A stretch of DNA of 64,000 nucleotides. It comes from Thiocystis violascens. GTDB taxonomy: Bacteria > Pseudomonadota > Gammaproteobacteria > Chromatiales > Chromatiaceae. The notes beneath the pieces are model-generated. The model saw only the letters and a program-made list of their open reading frames with translations. It ran no database searches and had not been told where the DNA came from. Each line of letters starts with the position of its first letter. Position 1 is the first letter of the stretch. Below are positions 8,275-18,855 of the stretch, piece after piece. The stretch is from assembly GCA_020721065.1 (NCBI GenBank), contig DYNM01000005.1, positions 62,001-126,000 of the forward strand. Direction: 5' to 3'. A program made the translations under genes and the position numbers.

Positions 8275-8515
8275 GGAATACAATTATCAACAATTGCCAG
8301 CATTTGTAAACTTTTTATTGACTATACACTAACCGTTAAATTGGCGACACGTCGGCAACGGATCGCGCCCAACTGCGCGGCTGGACGCTCGCTGCGGCTT
8401 TCATGCAGACTCGCTGGCGCTCGGTTCACCATTTCAAAAAGCGATTATTTTTAACGAGGAATGAGGTTATGACATTGATACAGCAAGTTTTTTTAGCCAA
8501 TTGCGGAGTGCGGAC
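8275..8515. other. Spacer between the IS607 remnant and bciB
   Basis: AT-rich next to tnpA, then a GC-richer stretch (8350-8440) whose plus strand reads as open frame (GDTSATDRAQLRGWTL) without a recognisable domain. It could be a remnant of a gene cut by the insertion or simply bciB leader. A ribosome site GGAG at 8505-8508 sets the bciB start. Confidence 0.4.
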
Positions 8516-9787
8516 ATGAGCGATAGCGCGTCTTTGATGGCGACTGATGGTCCGTCCAAAGGTCTCGCCCAGATCGCGCTGTTGAGCAGCGACGCTCGGC
8601 TGCAAGGTCGTCCGCGTTTGTGCAGCGACTGCGGGCTGTGCGACAGCTATTTGCAGCCAGCGATGGCGCAGGCCTGCGTGTTTGTGCGCAATCAAACCGA
8701 GGCGCTGGAGCAGCGGCTGCACGGGCGCAACCGTCACGCCGATGACGAGCGCCAGTTCGGGATTTTTCGGGCGCAACACGCAGCGCGACTGCGCCGCCCC
8801 AATCCCAAGGCGCAGTGGACCGGCATCGTGACGGCGCTCGGAGCGCGACTGCTCGAACTGGGGCGCGTTGAGGCGGTGCTGACCACTGGCGCGGCGGCGG
8901 GCACGCGGTTTCAAGCGCAGCCGGTGCTGGCGCGAACTCCGGCGGAAGTGCTGGCGACGGCGGGCAATAAACCGAGTTTATCGCCGGTTTTGAGTTTATT
9001 GGATGCCGTGCGCGAACAGGGAATTAAACGATTAGGATTTATTGGCACCAGTTGCCAAGTTCACGCGCTGCGAGCGATTGAAGCTGAATTAAATTTAGAG
9101 CATTTAGACGTGATTGGCATTCCGTGCAGCGATAACGTCAGTTATCCCGATTTGGTCTATTTTTTAGAACAAGTCTCGCGTTCACCGGCAACGATTGTGC
9201 ATTATGAATTTATGCAGGATTTCCGCCTCTGGATGCGCCATGAAGACGGCAGCATAGAAAAACTCAACTTTATTGATTTCCCAATGGATAAATTGCACGG
9301 CGTCTTCCCGTCGGCATGTTTATCTTGCTTTGATTACGTCAATAGTTTGAGTGACATCACCGTCGGTTATATGGGCGCGGAATTGGGTTGGCAATGGGTG
9401 CTGGCGCGGACTGCAAATGGTGAAGAATTATTTGAGTTATTGCGCCCGGATTTAGAACTGGGCACATTAACGTCACGCGGTGATCGTAGTAAAGGAATGC
9501 CGCATTTTATTCAACGGCTGGCGCAGCCGCCCGGCGCAAAACGTCCACCGTATTTGGTGCGGCAATTGGTGGCGCTGCTGCAACGCAAGCGCGGATCACA
9601 GGGTTTAGAATTTGCGCGAGCGATTATTGAAATGAAACTGCTGCGCAACTTGAATTATCTGCGCAGCAAGTTTGCGCGATTTGAGGAGCGCGTGGTGCCT
9701 TATCATGTTTATGCTGCGCTGGAACCATATAACGAACAGTATCAAGCGACATTTGCGCAACCATTAACGCCACTGCGTGAAAAGTAA
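8516..9787 (+). CDS. bciB: Ferredoxin-dependent divinyl (proto)chlorophyllide 8-vinyl reductase, BciB type
   Basis: This 423-residue member of the FrhB/FdhB (coenzyme F420 hydrogenase beta) family has an N-terminal iron-sulfur motif, RLCSDCGLCDSYLQPAMAQAC, and the FAD-domain motifs GFIGTSCQVHALRAIE and VIGIPCSDNVSYPDL. A central cysteine pair (SACLSCFDYVN) precedes SDITVGYMGAELGWQWVL. This set matches BciB, a two-cluster flavoprotein that reduces the C8 vinyl group of chlorophyllide precursors in cyanobacteria, green sulfur and some purple sulfur bacteria. The chelatase genes 2 kb away support this over a hydrogenase-type role. An earlier in-frame ATG exists at 8501, but the GGAG before 8516 favours the start given. 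Confidence 0.88.
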   Translation: MSDSASLMATDGPSKGLAQIALLSSDARLQGRPRLCSDCGLCDSYLQPAMAQACVFVRNQTEALEQRLHGRNRHADDERQFGIFRAQHAARLRRPNPKAQWTGIVTALGARLLELGRVEAVLTTGAAAGTRFQAQPVLARTPAEVLATAGNKPSLSPVLSLLDAVREQGIKRLGFIGTSCQVHALRAIEAELNLEHLDVIGIPCSDNVSYPDLVYFLEQVSRSPATIVHYEFMQDFRLWMRHEDGSIEKLNFIDFPMDKLHGVFPSACLSCFDYVNSLSDITVGYMGAELGWQWVLARTANGEELFELLRPDLELGTLTSRGDRSKGMPHFIQRLAQPPGAKRPPYLVRQLVALLQRKRGSQGLEFARAIIEMKLLRNLNYLRSKFARFEERVVPYHVYAALEPYNEQYQATFAQPLTPLREK

Positions 9788-9804
9788 CTGGTAGCGGGTT
9801 AAAA

Positions 9805-9840
9805 AGTTGTCAGTAAAAAGTAGTGTTTTTGCTGACAACT
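9805..9840. repeat. Intergenic palindrome, AGTTGTCAGT family copy 1
   Basis: AGTTGTCAG-T-AAAAA, loop GTAGTG, TTTTT-G-CTGACAACT: a near-perfect hairpin just after bciB. Related palindromes occur at 24344, 34759, 36778 and 43160. This copy could also act as a terminator for bciB. Confidence 0.75.
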
Positions 9841-9898
9841 CAATCTGTTGTTTATCTTTCAGCCGCCTAATTTTTAATAATCAAAGAAAGAAATTTTT

Positions 9899-11032
9899 AT
9901 GCCATTTGATTTAAAACAGATAGAAGGTCACGAGCCACTTGTTGACTATCCATGGCGATTAGAAATAGACCGGCTCCTGTTATGGCTTCAAAACAAAGAT
10001 TCTCATGTCAAAGCATTTTGCTTTGATGTTGTGATGTCAGCAGCATATATTGACGCTACATCAGGGATAGAGAAGTCAATTGAACAATGTGATGCTATAA
10101 TAGGCAAATACAATTCTCATATTGGATTTATCAATCTCTGCGCACCTTGCTATATCAATAAACAAGTTTGGTCATATCAAAAAGCTGTTAAGCCGCAGTC
10201 TGGAGTACTCGGAAAACTAAGCAGTGAAATGATTTTAAGATTTGTTGAAAAATTGCATTTACAGTTAGTTGAAGTTTTAGCTGTTGGTGGCGTTGAGTTT
10301 ATTGATGCTGTACTGAAACATAAGAATGGTATGGTTATATTGGCTGAAGTAAAATCTGCACCGTTGTTGACATACCCATTTTTGTTTGATATTCCAAAAA
10401 CATGCCTTAAAGGTAATCATGAAAGTATTGTCATCACAAATTCGCAGTTACGCGCTTGTGATTCTGCTATGTATTTGCATAATTGTGGAGTAATTGACCT
10501 TGGGAAGGTTGGATCGCCAATGTGGCCATTTAAATCGTTAGTTGATTTTATTATCAACGAAGATAATACGGCATTTATTAACAACTGCATCAATGATTGG
10601 CTCTCGGCTAGAGCTGCTTATTCTAAAAAAGATCGTCAAAACAAAATGTATTATCTAGCCAATGCCAGTGGTCATCCTCCTTTGATAGCAAAAGAGCGCG
10701 ACGGATGGCCACAAAAAGAATCAATTAGTGACGGAAAAACTAGTGCAGGAATGGACAGAACTGATGACATAAAAAAGGGAATTTATCAAGCATTAAAAAT
10801 TGGAACACAAGTAAAAGATTTATCTCATGTTAAAACCGCAATTATCTCTAACCTTCCTGCATATAGGCATGGTAAAGAGTACGTTTCTCCTTTTTTATCA
10901 ATGTTGTGGGGCTTAGAAAATGATTTAGAGATTTTAGACGGAGAAACAGTGTTGAGAAATGATAATCTCAGACGAGTTTTTGACTTTTTAATCACGCTTG
11001 AAGAACCAGTTTTGCGAGGTGAACAGTTATGA
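9899..11032 (+). CDS. Predicted type II restriction endonuclease (PD-(D/E)XK)
   Basis: This 377-residue protein matches no family I can name with confidence. It contains a plausible PD-(D/E)XK site: D136 in GGVEFIDAVLK and E150/K152 in MVILAEVKSAPLL, with the usual strand-spacer-strand layout. Its stop overlaps the start of a C5-cytosine methyltransferase (ATGA), the normal arrangement of a type II restriction-modification pair, so cleavage at the site protected by that methylase is inferred. The gene and its partner are visibly more AT-rich than bciB or acnA, suggesting transfer. The ribosome site is weak (purine-rich AAAGAAAG). Confidence 0.72.
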   Translation: MPFDLKQIEGHEPLVDYPWRLEIDRLLLWLQNKDSHVKAFCFDVVMSAAYIDATSGIEKSIEQCDAIIGKYNSHIGFINLCAPCYINKQVWSYQKAVKPQSGVLGKLSSEMILRFVEKLHLQLVEVLAVGGVEFIDAVLKHKNGMVILAEVKSAPLLTYPFLFDIPKTCLKGNHESIVITNSQLRACDSAMYLHNCGVIDLGKVGSPMWPFKSLVDFIINEDNTAFINNCINDWLSARAAYSKKDRQNKMYYLANASGHPPLIAKERDGWPQKESISDGKTSAGMDRTDDIKKGIYQALKIGTQVKDLSHVKTAIISNLPAYRHGKEYVSPFLSMLWGLENDLEILDGETVLRNDNLRRVFDFLITLEEPVLRGEQL

Positions 11033-12090
11033 ACATTCCTAATCACGAAACCAGACAATACACCGGAATCGTGTTGGAGAGAATGCTGCATCTTCCTCCC
11101 GGTGGAAAGATGGGTGATTTACCCAAACATTTACAGCACGACAGTTTTATCAGAAGTGGAGATAAAAAAACCGGTGGTCCGAATATGAGGCTTTTGCGGC
11201 TAGAAAAAGATAAACCATCACTGACAATCACTGCTTACATCTTTAATAAATTTGTGCATCCAACGGAAGATAGATATATCACTCCACGCGAAGCAGCAGT
11301 TTTACAAGATTTTCCATTAGACTATGAATTTAAAGGAACACTTGGTCAAATTCAAAAACAGATTGGAAATGCTGTACCAGTTGGTCTTGGAAAAGCCTTG
11401 GCAACTGAAGCTAAAAGATATTTTGAGCACTTGAATAGAAGCGGAGAAATCAAAATTGCATCATATTTTTCTGGTGCCGGTGGTTTTGATTTAGGATTTG
11501 AACAAGCATCTGATCATTTAATACAATTCAAAACCTGTTTTGCTACTGATATAGAAAAGTGGGCTGAATCTACGATTCAATTTAATCGACCAGAGTGGAA
11601 TTTTTATCGCGCTGATATTACAAAACTCAATCCTAAAGAGGTGAAAGAAATCATTGGTCACTCTCCTGATGTCATCATTGGTGGGCCACCATGTCAACCA
11701 TTTAGTGTTGCCGGAAAACAACAAGCAACCAAAGACCCTTTAGGTATTTTGTATAGAGATTACATCAAGCATGTTGATGCGTTACAACCAGAAATTGTGA
11801 TCATGGAAAATGTTTATGGTTTAGCACAAGTTAAAAGTGCAAATATGATTGAAGAAATTTACAAATCGTTTGGTGAAATTGGATATGATTTAACACACAG
11901 GGAACTGATGGCAGCAGATTATGGTGTACCACAGAAACGCCGCAGACTCTTTTTTGTTGCTGCAAAAAATATCCGCTATTTCCAGCATCCACAGCCAACA
12001 CATTGTGAAACTGAGAATCTGTTAGGTCTTCCTTTATATCGCAGTGTTGGCGAAGCATTCAGTATACTTCCCAATCCAACGTATAAATAA
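11029..12090 (+). CDS. Circularly permuted C5-cytosine DNA methyltransferase
   Basis: This 353-residue protein carries all the key m5C-methylase motifs in rotated order. The recognition-side region comes first (NHETRQYTGIVLERM, LPPGGKMGDLP). Motif IX follows (DRYITPREAAVLQDFP, residues 81-96), then motif X (QIGNAVPVGLGKAL, 111-124), motif I (ASYFSGAGGFDLGFE, 144-158), the catalytic loop GGPPCQPFSVAG (Cys222), ENV (260-262) and QKRRRLF (302-308). It ends at SILPNPTYK. In the usual order motif IX/X closes the protein, so the chain is opened just before the target-recognition region. M.BssHII is the classic example of such a permutation. The target sequence cannot be read from the protein. It is coupled to the nuclease upstream. 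Confidence 0.93.
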   Translation: MNIPNHETRQYTGIVLERMLHLPPGGKMGDLPKHLQHDSFIRSGDKKTGGPNMRLLRLEKDKPSLTITAYIFNKFVHPTEDRYITPREAAVLQDFPLDYEFKGTLGQIQKQIGNAVPVGLGKALATEAKRYFEHLNRSGEIKIASYFSGAGGFDLGFEQASDHLIQFKTCFATDIEKWAESTIQFNRPEWNFYRADITKLNPKEVKEIIGHSPDVIIGGPPCQPFSVAGKQQATKDPLGILYRDYIKHVDALQPEIVIMENVYGLAQVKSANMIEEIYKSFGEIGYDLTHRELMAADYGVPQKRRRLFFVAAKNIRYFQHPQPTHCETENLLGLPLYRSVGEAFSILPNPTYK

Positions 12091-12112
12091 AAAATCCTAA
12101 TCCGAAAAGGTT

Positions 12113-12144
12113 AAAAAAGCCAAGTGCCTTAACTTGGCTTTTTT
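12113..12144 (+). terminator. Rho-independent terminator after the C5-methyltransferase
   Basis: AAAAAAGCCAAGT stem, six-base loop, ACTTGGCTTTTTT: perfect 13-bp stem with A- and T-tracts, 22 nt after the stop. Confidence 0.93.
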
Positions 12145-12178
12145 ATTCAAAATAACAACATGTTGAGGCGACTGTTAC

Positions 12179-13789
12179 ATGAACACGCTTTATTTTGGCG
12201 ACAATCTCAACATTTTGCGAGCGCATTTAGCAACTGAATCGGTTGATCTGATTTACCTTGATCCGCCATTTAATTCCAATACAAATTATAACGTACTCTT
12301 TCAATCGCCCCAAGGTTACGCGCATCATGCGCATATTGAAGCCTTCACCGATACTTGGCGCTGGAATGAATCAACAGAAACAGAATTTTCTGATCTTTTG
12401 CACCAAGCCAATACCAACGTGGCGCAATTATTGACAGCGTTGCGCTCATTTCTAGGTGATAACGAGTTAATGGCATATTTGGTGATGATGGCGAGCCGAT
12501 TATTAGAATTGCATCGGGTGTTAAAAACCACTGGCTCGTTGTATTTACATTGCGATTCCAGCGCCAGTCATTATCTTAAATTGCTGTTAGATGCAGTGTT
12601 TGGTGCGGCGCGATTTCGCAATGAAATTATTTGGAAACGCACCTCAGCACATAATAACGCCAAGAAGTTTGGGCGAATTGCCGACCGCATTTTTTATTAT
12701 AATAAAAGCGATCAGTTTTATTTCAATATGGTGCGCGGCAATTATTCAGAAGAACAACTGTCGCGTTATAAATACTGCGAGGGTGCGCGACGTTATCACG
12801 CTGAAAACTTAACTGCGCCAAGCGTTTCCGCGACGCGCTCAGTATTATGGCGCGGCGTTCATCCGGGTGAAAAACGTTGTTGGCGCTTTGATCTTGAAGA
12901 ATTAGAGCGGCTGTATGCAGAAGGACGCATTTTATTAAAACGTGATGGCAGTCCGCGTAAAGATGGCTTAAAAGAATATCTGGATGAAGCAGCGGGTGCG
13001 CCATTACAAGATATTTGGACTGACATTCAATTATCTCCCACCGCTGCTGAACGTCTTGGTTATCCCACGCAAAAGCCGTTGGCATTATTAGAGCGCATTA
13101 TTCAAACGAGCAGCAGGGAAGGTGAGACAATTCTTGATCCTTTTTGCGGCTGCGGCACGACAATTCATGCCGCCCAGCACTTAAATCGGAATTGGATTGG
13201 CATTGACAGCACACATTTAGCAATTACGCTGATTGAAAAACGTTTGCGGGATAGTTTTCCCGGCATTGCTTTTGCGGTAGCAGGTACGCCACAAGACCTT
13301 GCAGGTGCGCAAGATTTAGCAGCGCGGGATAAATACCAATTTCAGTGGTGGGCGTGTTCATTGGTGAATGCGCAGCCATTTCAAGGTCAGAAAAAAGGCG
13401 CGGATGGTGGCATTGATGGTTTAATTTTCTTTCAAGATGAACCAAGCAACGTTAAAAAAATTGTCGTTTCAATAAAAGGTGGTGCCAACGTTAGCGTAGC
13501 AATGATCCGCGATTTTGCGCATGTGATTCACCGTGAACAAGCCGCGCTGGGTTTATTTGTGACCTTGACTGCGCCGACTCAACCAATGCTGAGTGAAGCT
13601 GCCGCCATTGGTTTTTATGCCGCGCCAATGTTTTCCGCACAGCGTTATCCTCGGCTGCAAATTCTAACGATTGAAGGCTTATTGAATAAAACCGAATGGC
13701 CGCGTTATCTTGATCTTGCCGCGGGTGGTTTGACTTTCAAAAAAGCGGCGCTGGCGATCACTGATAATGCGCAACCAGCATTATTTTGA
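12179..13789 (+). CDS. Amino-DNA methyltransferase fused to an Mrr-like nuclease domain
   Basis: This 536-residue protein begins MNTLYFGDNLNILR and shows DLIYLDPPFNSNTNY (motif IV, residues 24-38) before ILDPFCGCGTTIHAAQ (motif I, around 318-333). That order is the beta class of N6-adenine/N4-cytosine methylases, close to type III Mod. After about residue 375 a second domain starts: YQFQWWACSLVNA, KKGADGGIDGLIFF and KKIVVSIKGGANVSVAMIRD. This is an Mrr-type restriction fold with the aspartate in GGIDG and the lysine in SIKGG, but serine where E/Q is usual. Methylation and perhaps cleavage may sit in one chain. It stands alone after a terminator and no helicase (Res) gene follows. Confidence 0.87.
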   Translation: MNTLYFGDNLNILRAHLATESVDLIYLDPPFNSNTNYNVLFQSPQGYAHHAHIEAFTDTWRWNESTETEFSDLLHQANTNVAQLLTALRSFLGDNELMAYLVMMASRLLELHRVLKTTGSLYLHCDSSASHYLKLLLDAVFGAARFRNEIIWKRTSAHNNAKKFGRIADRIFYYNKSDQFYFNMVRGNYSEEQLSRYKYCEGARRYHAENLTAPSVSATRSVLWRGVHPGEKRCWRFDLEELERLYAEGRILLKRDGSPRKDGLKEYLDEAAGAPLQDIWTDIQLSPTAAERLGYPTQKPLALLERIIQTSSREGETILDPFCGCGTTIHAAQHLNRNWIGIDSTHLAITLIEKRLRDSFPGIAFAVAGTPQDLAGAQDLAARDKYQFQWWACSLVNAQPFQGQKKGADGGIDGLIFFQDEPSNVKKIVVSIKGGANVSVAMIRDFAHVIHREQAALGLFVTLTAPTQPMLSEAAAIGFYAAPMFSAQRYPRLQILTIEGLLNKTEWPRYLDLAAGGLTFKKAALAITDNAQPALF

Positions 13790-13948
13790 TATGTCATCAC
13801 AAAAGAATCGGCGTTACAGCGTGAAGCAGTGGCATTGGCTGAAATTGCACTGCTTACAGCGCAATAAGCTGGCAACGCTTAAAAAAATGACCACAATTGC
13901 GCTATGATTACTTGACTGACCATTCACACCATTATGGAGTTTGTTTTG

Positions 13949-16612
<2,664 letters not shown>

Positions 16613-16622
16613 TTGCGTCATG

Positions 16623-16653
16623 GCATCGCAGCATTGAATCATTGCTGCGATGC
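16623..16653. terminator. Hairpin after acnA
   Basis: GCATCGCAGCA, 9-base loop, TGCTGCGATGC: perfect 11-bp stem starting 10 nt after the acnA stop. There is no T-run, so it may be a 3' stabilising hairpin rather than an intrinsic terminator. Confidence 0.55.
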
Positions 16654-16700
16654 TGTTAATCATGTCAAACTACTTACGATAAAATTAATTAGGAAACCCC

Positions 16701-18827
16701 ATGAAAGCCACTGAAGCAAATTTACTCAAATTTCTTAAAAAATCACCACAGTTTGTCATTCCGATTTATCAGCGTAATTATTCGTGGACGCCAGAACAAT
16801 GCCGTCAATTGTGGGCTGATTTGCTGCGAGCTGGTCGTGACGATGGAATCAATGGACATTTCATTGGTTCGATTGTTTATGTCGAGCGTGGTTTGAGTAA
16901 CGTGGTTCAACAGGAAGCGTTATTGGTGATTGATGGGCAACAACGCTTAACCACCAGCATGTTAATTATTGCAGCACTGGCTAAACATTTTGAATCTCAA
17001 AATATAGGCGAGATGCTAGATACGTTTTCAGTTAAAAAGCTGCGTAATTATTATTTGTTAAATCCTGATGAAGAAGGCGAGCGCCATTTCAAGCTCATCT
17101 TATCAGAGACTGATAAAGAAACTTTATTGTCTATTGTGAAAGATACGCCACTGCCGACCGAAATAAGCAGTCGTATTACAGAGAACTACAAACTATTTCA
17201 GGATTTGATTACAACGCATCATAATGAATTAGAAGCTATTTGCCAAGGTTTGGCCAAACTAATTATTGTCGATGTTTCGTTAGATCGTGCACAGGATAAT
17301 CCACAACTGATTTTCGAGAGCATGAATTCCACTGGTCTCGAACTTAGTCAAGCTGATTTAATTCGCAATTTCATCCTCATGGGGTTAGCTCCCAAGCTCC
17401 AAAACGAACTGTATAAAAACTACTGGCGACCAATGGAAAAAGCGTTTGGACAAATAGCTTATGTTGTGCATTTTGATCCTTTTATGCGCCATTACTTGAC
17501 CGCTAAAACTGGTGAAATTCCCAACGTCCGTGATGTTTATGCTGCTTTCAAAGTTTTTGCTCGCAGTTTCAAAGGCGATATTAAAGATATTGTGATAGAT
17601 ATTCACGCTTATGCTACTTATTATTGCGCAATTGCACTTGGTGCTGAAAAAGATACTGCAATTAAGCAATCTTTCCATGATCTCAAAGAACTAAAGGTTG
17701 ATGTTTCCTATCCTTTTTTACTAGATATGTATAATGATTACCAGCAAGGTCGATTGCTGGCTGAAGAGGTGCAACAAATCGTACGTTTGGTTGAAAGTTA
17801 TGTTTTTCGCCGTACTATTTGCACAATTCCTACTAATTCACTAAATAAAACCTTTGCTGGGTTAAGTCGTTCATTGAAGAAAGATCGTTATTTAGAAAGC
17901 GTACAAGCCGCGTTTTTGTTATTACCTTCTTACCGGCGTTTTCCTACTGATGCAGAGTTCCAGCGCGACCTAAAAACCCGTGATCTCTACAATTTTCGTA
18001 GCCGCAGTTATTGGTTACGTCGTTTAGAAAATGATGATCGTAATGAACGAGCTGTTATTGAGGATTACACCATCGAACATATCCTGCCACAGAAAGAAGA
18101 ACTTTCCGCTGCTTGGAAATCTGAGTTGGGACCGGAGTGGCAACGTATTCAACAAACTTGGCTGCATACCTTAGGAAATTTGACACTAACTGGTTATAAC
18201 AGTGAATACAGTGATCAATCTTTTTCCTACAAGCGCGATGAGGTAAAAGATAAAAGTGGTAATGCAGTTGGTTTTGCGCACAGTCCTCTGAATCTTAATC
18301 AAGGGCTTGGACAAGTTACAGCTTGGAATGAGAACGCAATTAAAAGTCGCGCTGACCGCTTGGCAAGAAAAGCGGCGAAAGTTTGGAGTGCCCCATTCTT
18401 GGCTGATGATGTGTTAGCAGCTTATCGTCCGGCTGCGACGAAACCCGGTCAACAGTACTCTATTGTCGATCATCCATATTTAGTTAAGGGTTTAATGTGT
18501 AATCTTTTTAATGCACTCCGTCACGCCGTACTAGAACTTGATCTTTGTGTTACTGAAGAGTTCTTAAAACTCTATGTTGCATATAAAGCAGAAACCAACT
18601 TCGTTGATGTTGTGCCACAAGCCAAGCGGCTGCGGCTATCATTAAATATGCCATTTAGTAGTATTGATGATCCTAAAAATAAATGTTTAGACGTTACAAA
18701 CATCGGACGTTGGGGCAACGGCAATGTTGAAGTGAGTTTAACTAATTTAGATGATATGCCATACATCATGGGTCTCATTCGCCAGTCATTCGATTACCAA
18801 ATGGGCAGCATACAAGACAATCAATGA
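16701..18827 (+). CDS. GmrSD-like DUF262/DUF1524 nuclease with C-terminal DUF5655-type domain
   Basis: This 708-residue protein has an N-terminal DUF262 (GmrS/ParB-like NTPase) with FVIPIYQRNYSW (residues 18-29) and LLVIDGQQRLTTSML (74-88). A middle DUF1524 (GmrD, HNH-type) carries EDYTIEHILPQ (about 453-463) and WLHTLGNLTLTGYNSEYSD. A C-terminal module with LYVAYKAETNFVDVVPQAKR and DVTNIGRWGNGNVEV matches DUF5655. GmrSD enzymes cut phage DNA carrying modified (often glucosylated hydroxymethyl) cytosines, using NTP. The next gene, an MmeI-like enzyme, starts 29 nt downstream, so a modification-dependent and a modification-protected nuclease share one operon. Substrate specificity is inferred from the family only. 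Confidence 0.88.
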   Translation: MKATEANLLKFLKKSPQFVIPIYQRNYSWTPEQCRQLWADLLRAGRDDGINGHFIGSIVYVERGLSNVVQQEALLVIDGQQRLTTSMLIIAALAKHFESQNIGEMLDTFSVKKLRNYYLLNPDEEGERHFKLILSETDKETLLSIVKDTPLPTEISSRITENYKLFQDLITTHHNELEAICQGLAKLIIVDVSLDRAQDNPQLIFESMNSTGLELSQADLIRNFILMGLAPKLQNELYKNYWRPMEKAFGQIAYVVHFDPFMRHYLTAKTGEIPNVRDVYAAFKVFARSFKGDIKDIVIDIHAYATYYCAIALGAEKDTAIKQSFHDLKELKVDVSYPFLLDMYNDYQQGRLLAEEVQQIVRLVESYVFRRTICTIPTNSLNKTFAGLSRSLKKDRYLESVQAAFLLLPSYRRFPTDAEFQRDLKTRDLYNFRSRSYWLRRLENDDRNERAVIEDYTIEHILPQKEELSAAWKSELGPEWQRIQQTWLHTLGNLTLTGYNSEYSDQSFSYKRDEVKDKSGNAVGFAHSPLNLNQGLGQVTAWNENAIKSRADRLARKAAKVWSAPFLADDVLAAYRPAATKPGQQYSIVDHPYLVKGLMCNLFNALRHAVLELDLCVTEEFLKLYVAYKAETNFVDVVPQAKRLRLSLNMPFSSIDDPKNKCLDVTNIGRWGNGNVEVSLTNLDDMPYIMGLIRQSFDYQMGSIQDNQ

Positions 18828-18855
18828 TTCAGTATCATCTAATACAGGTGAAATA

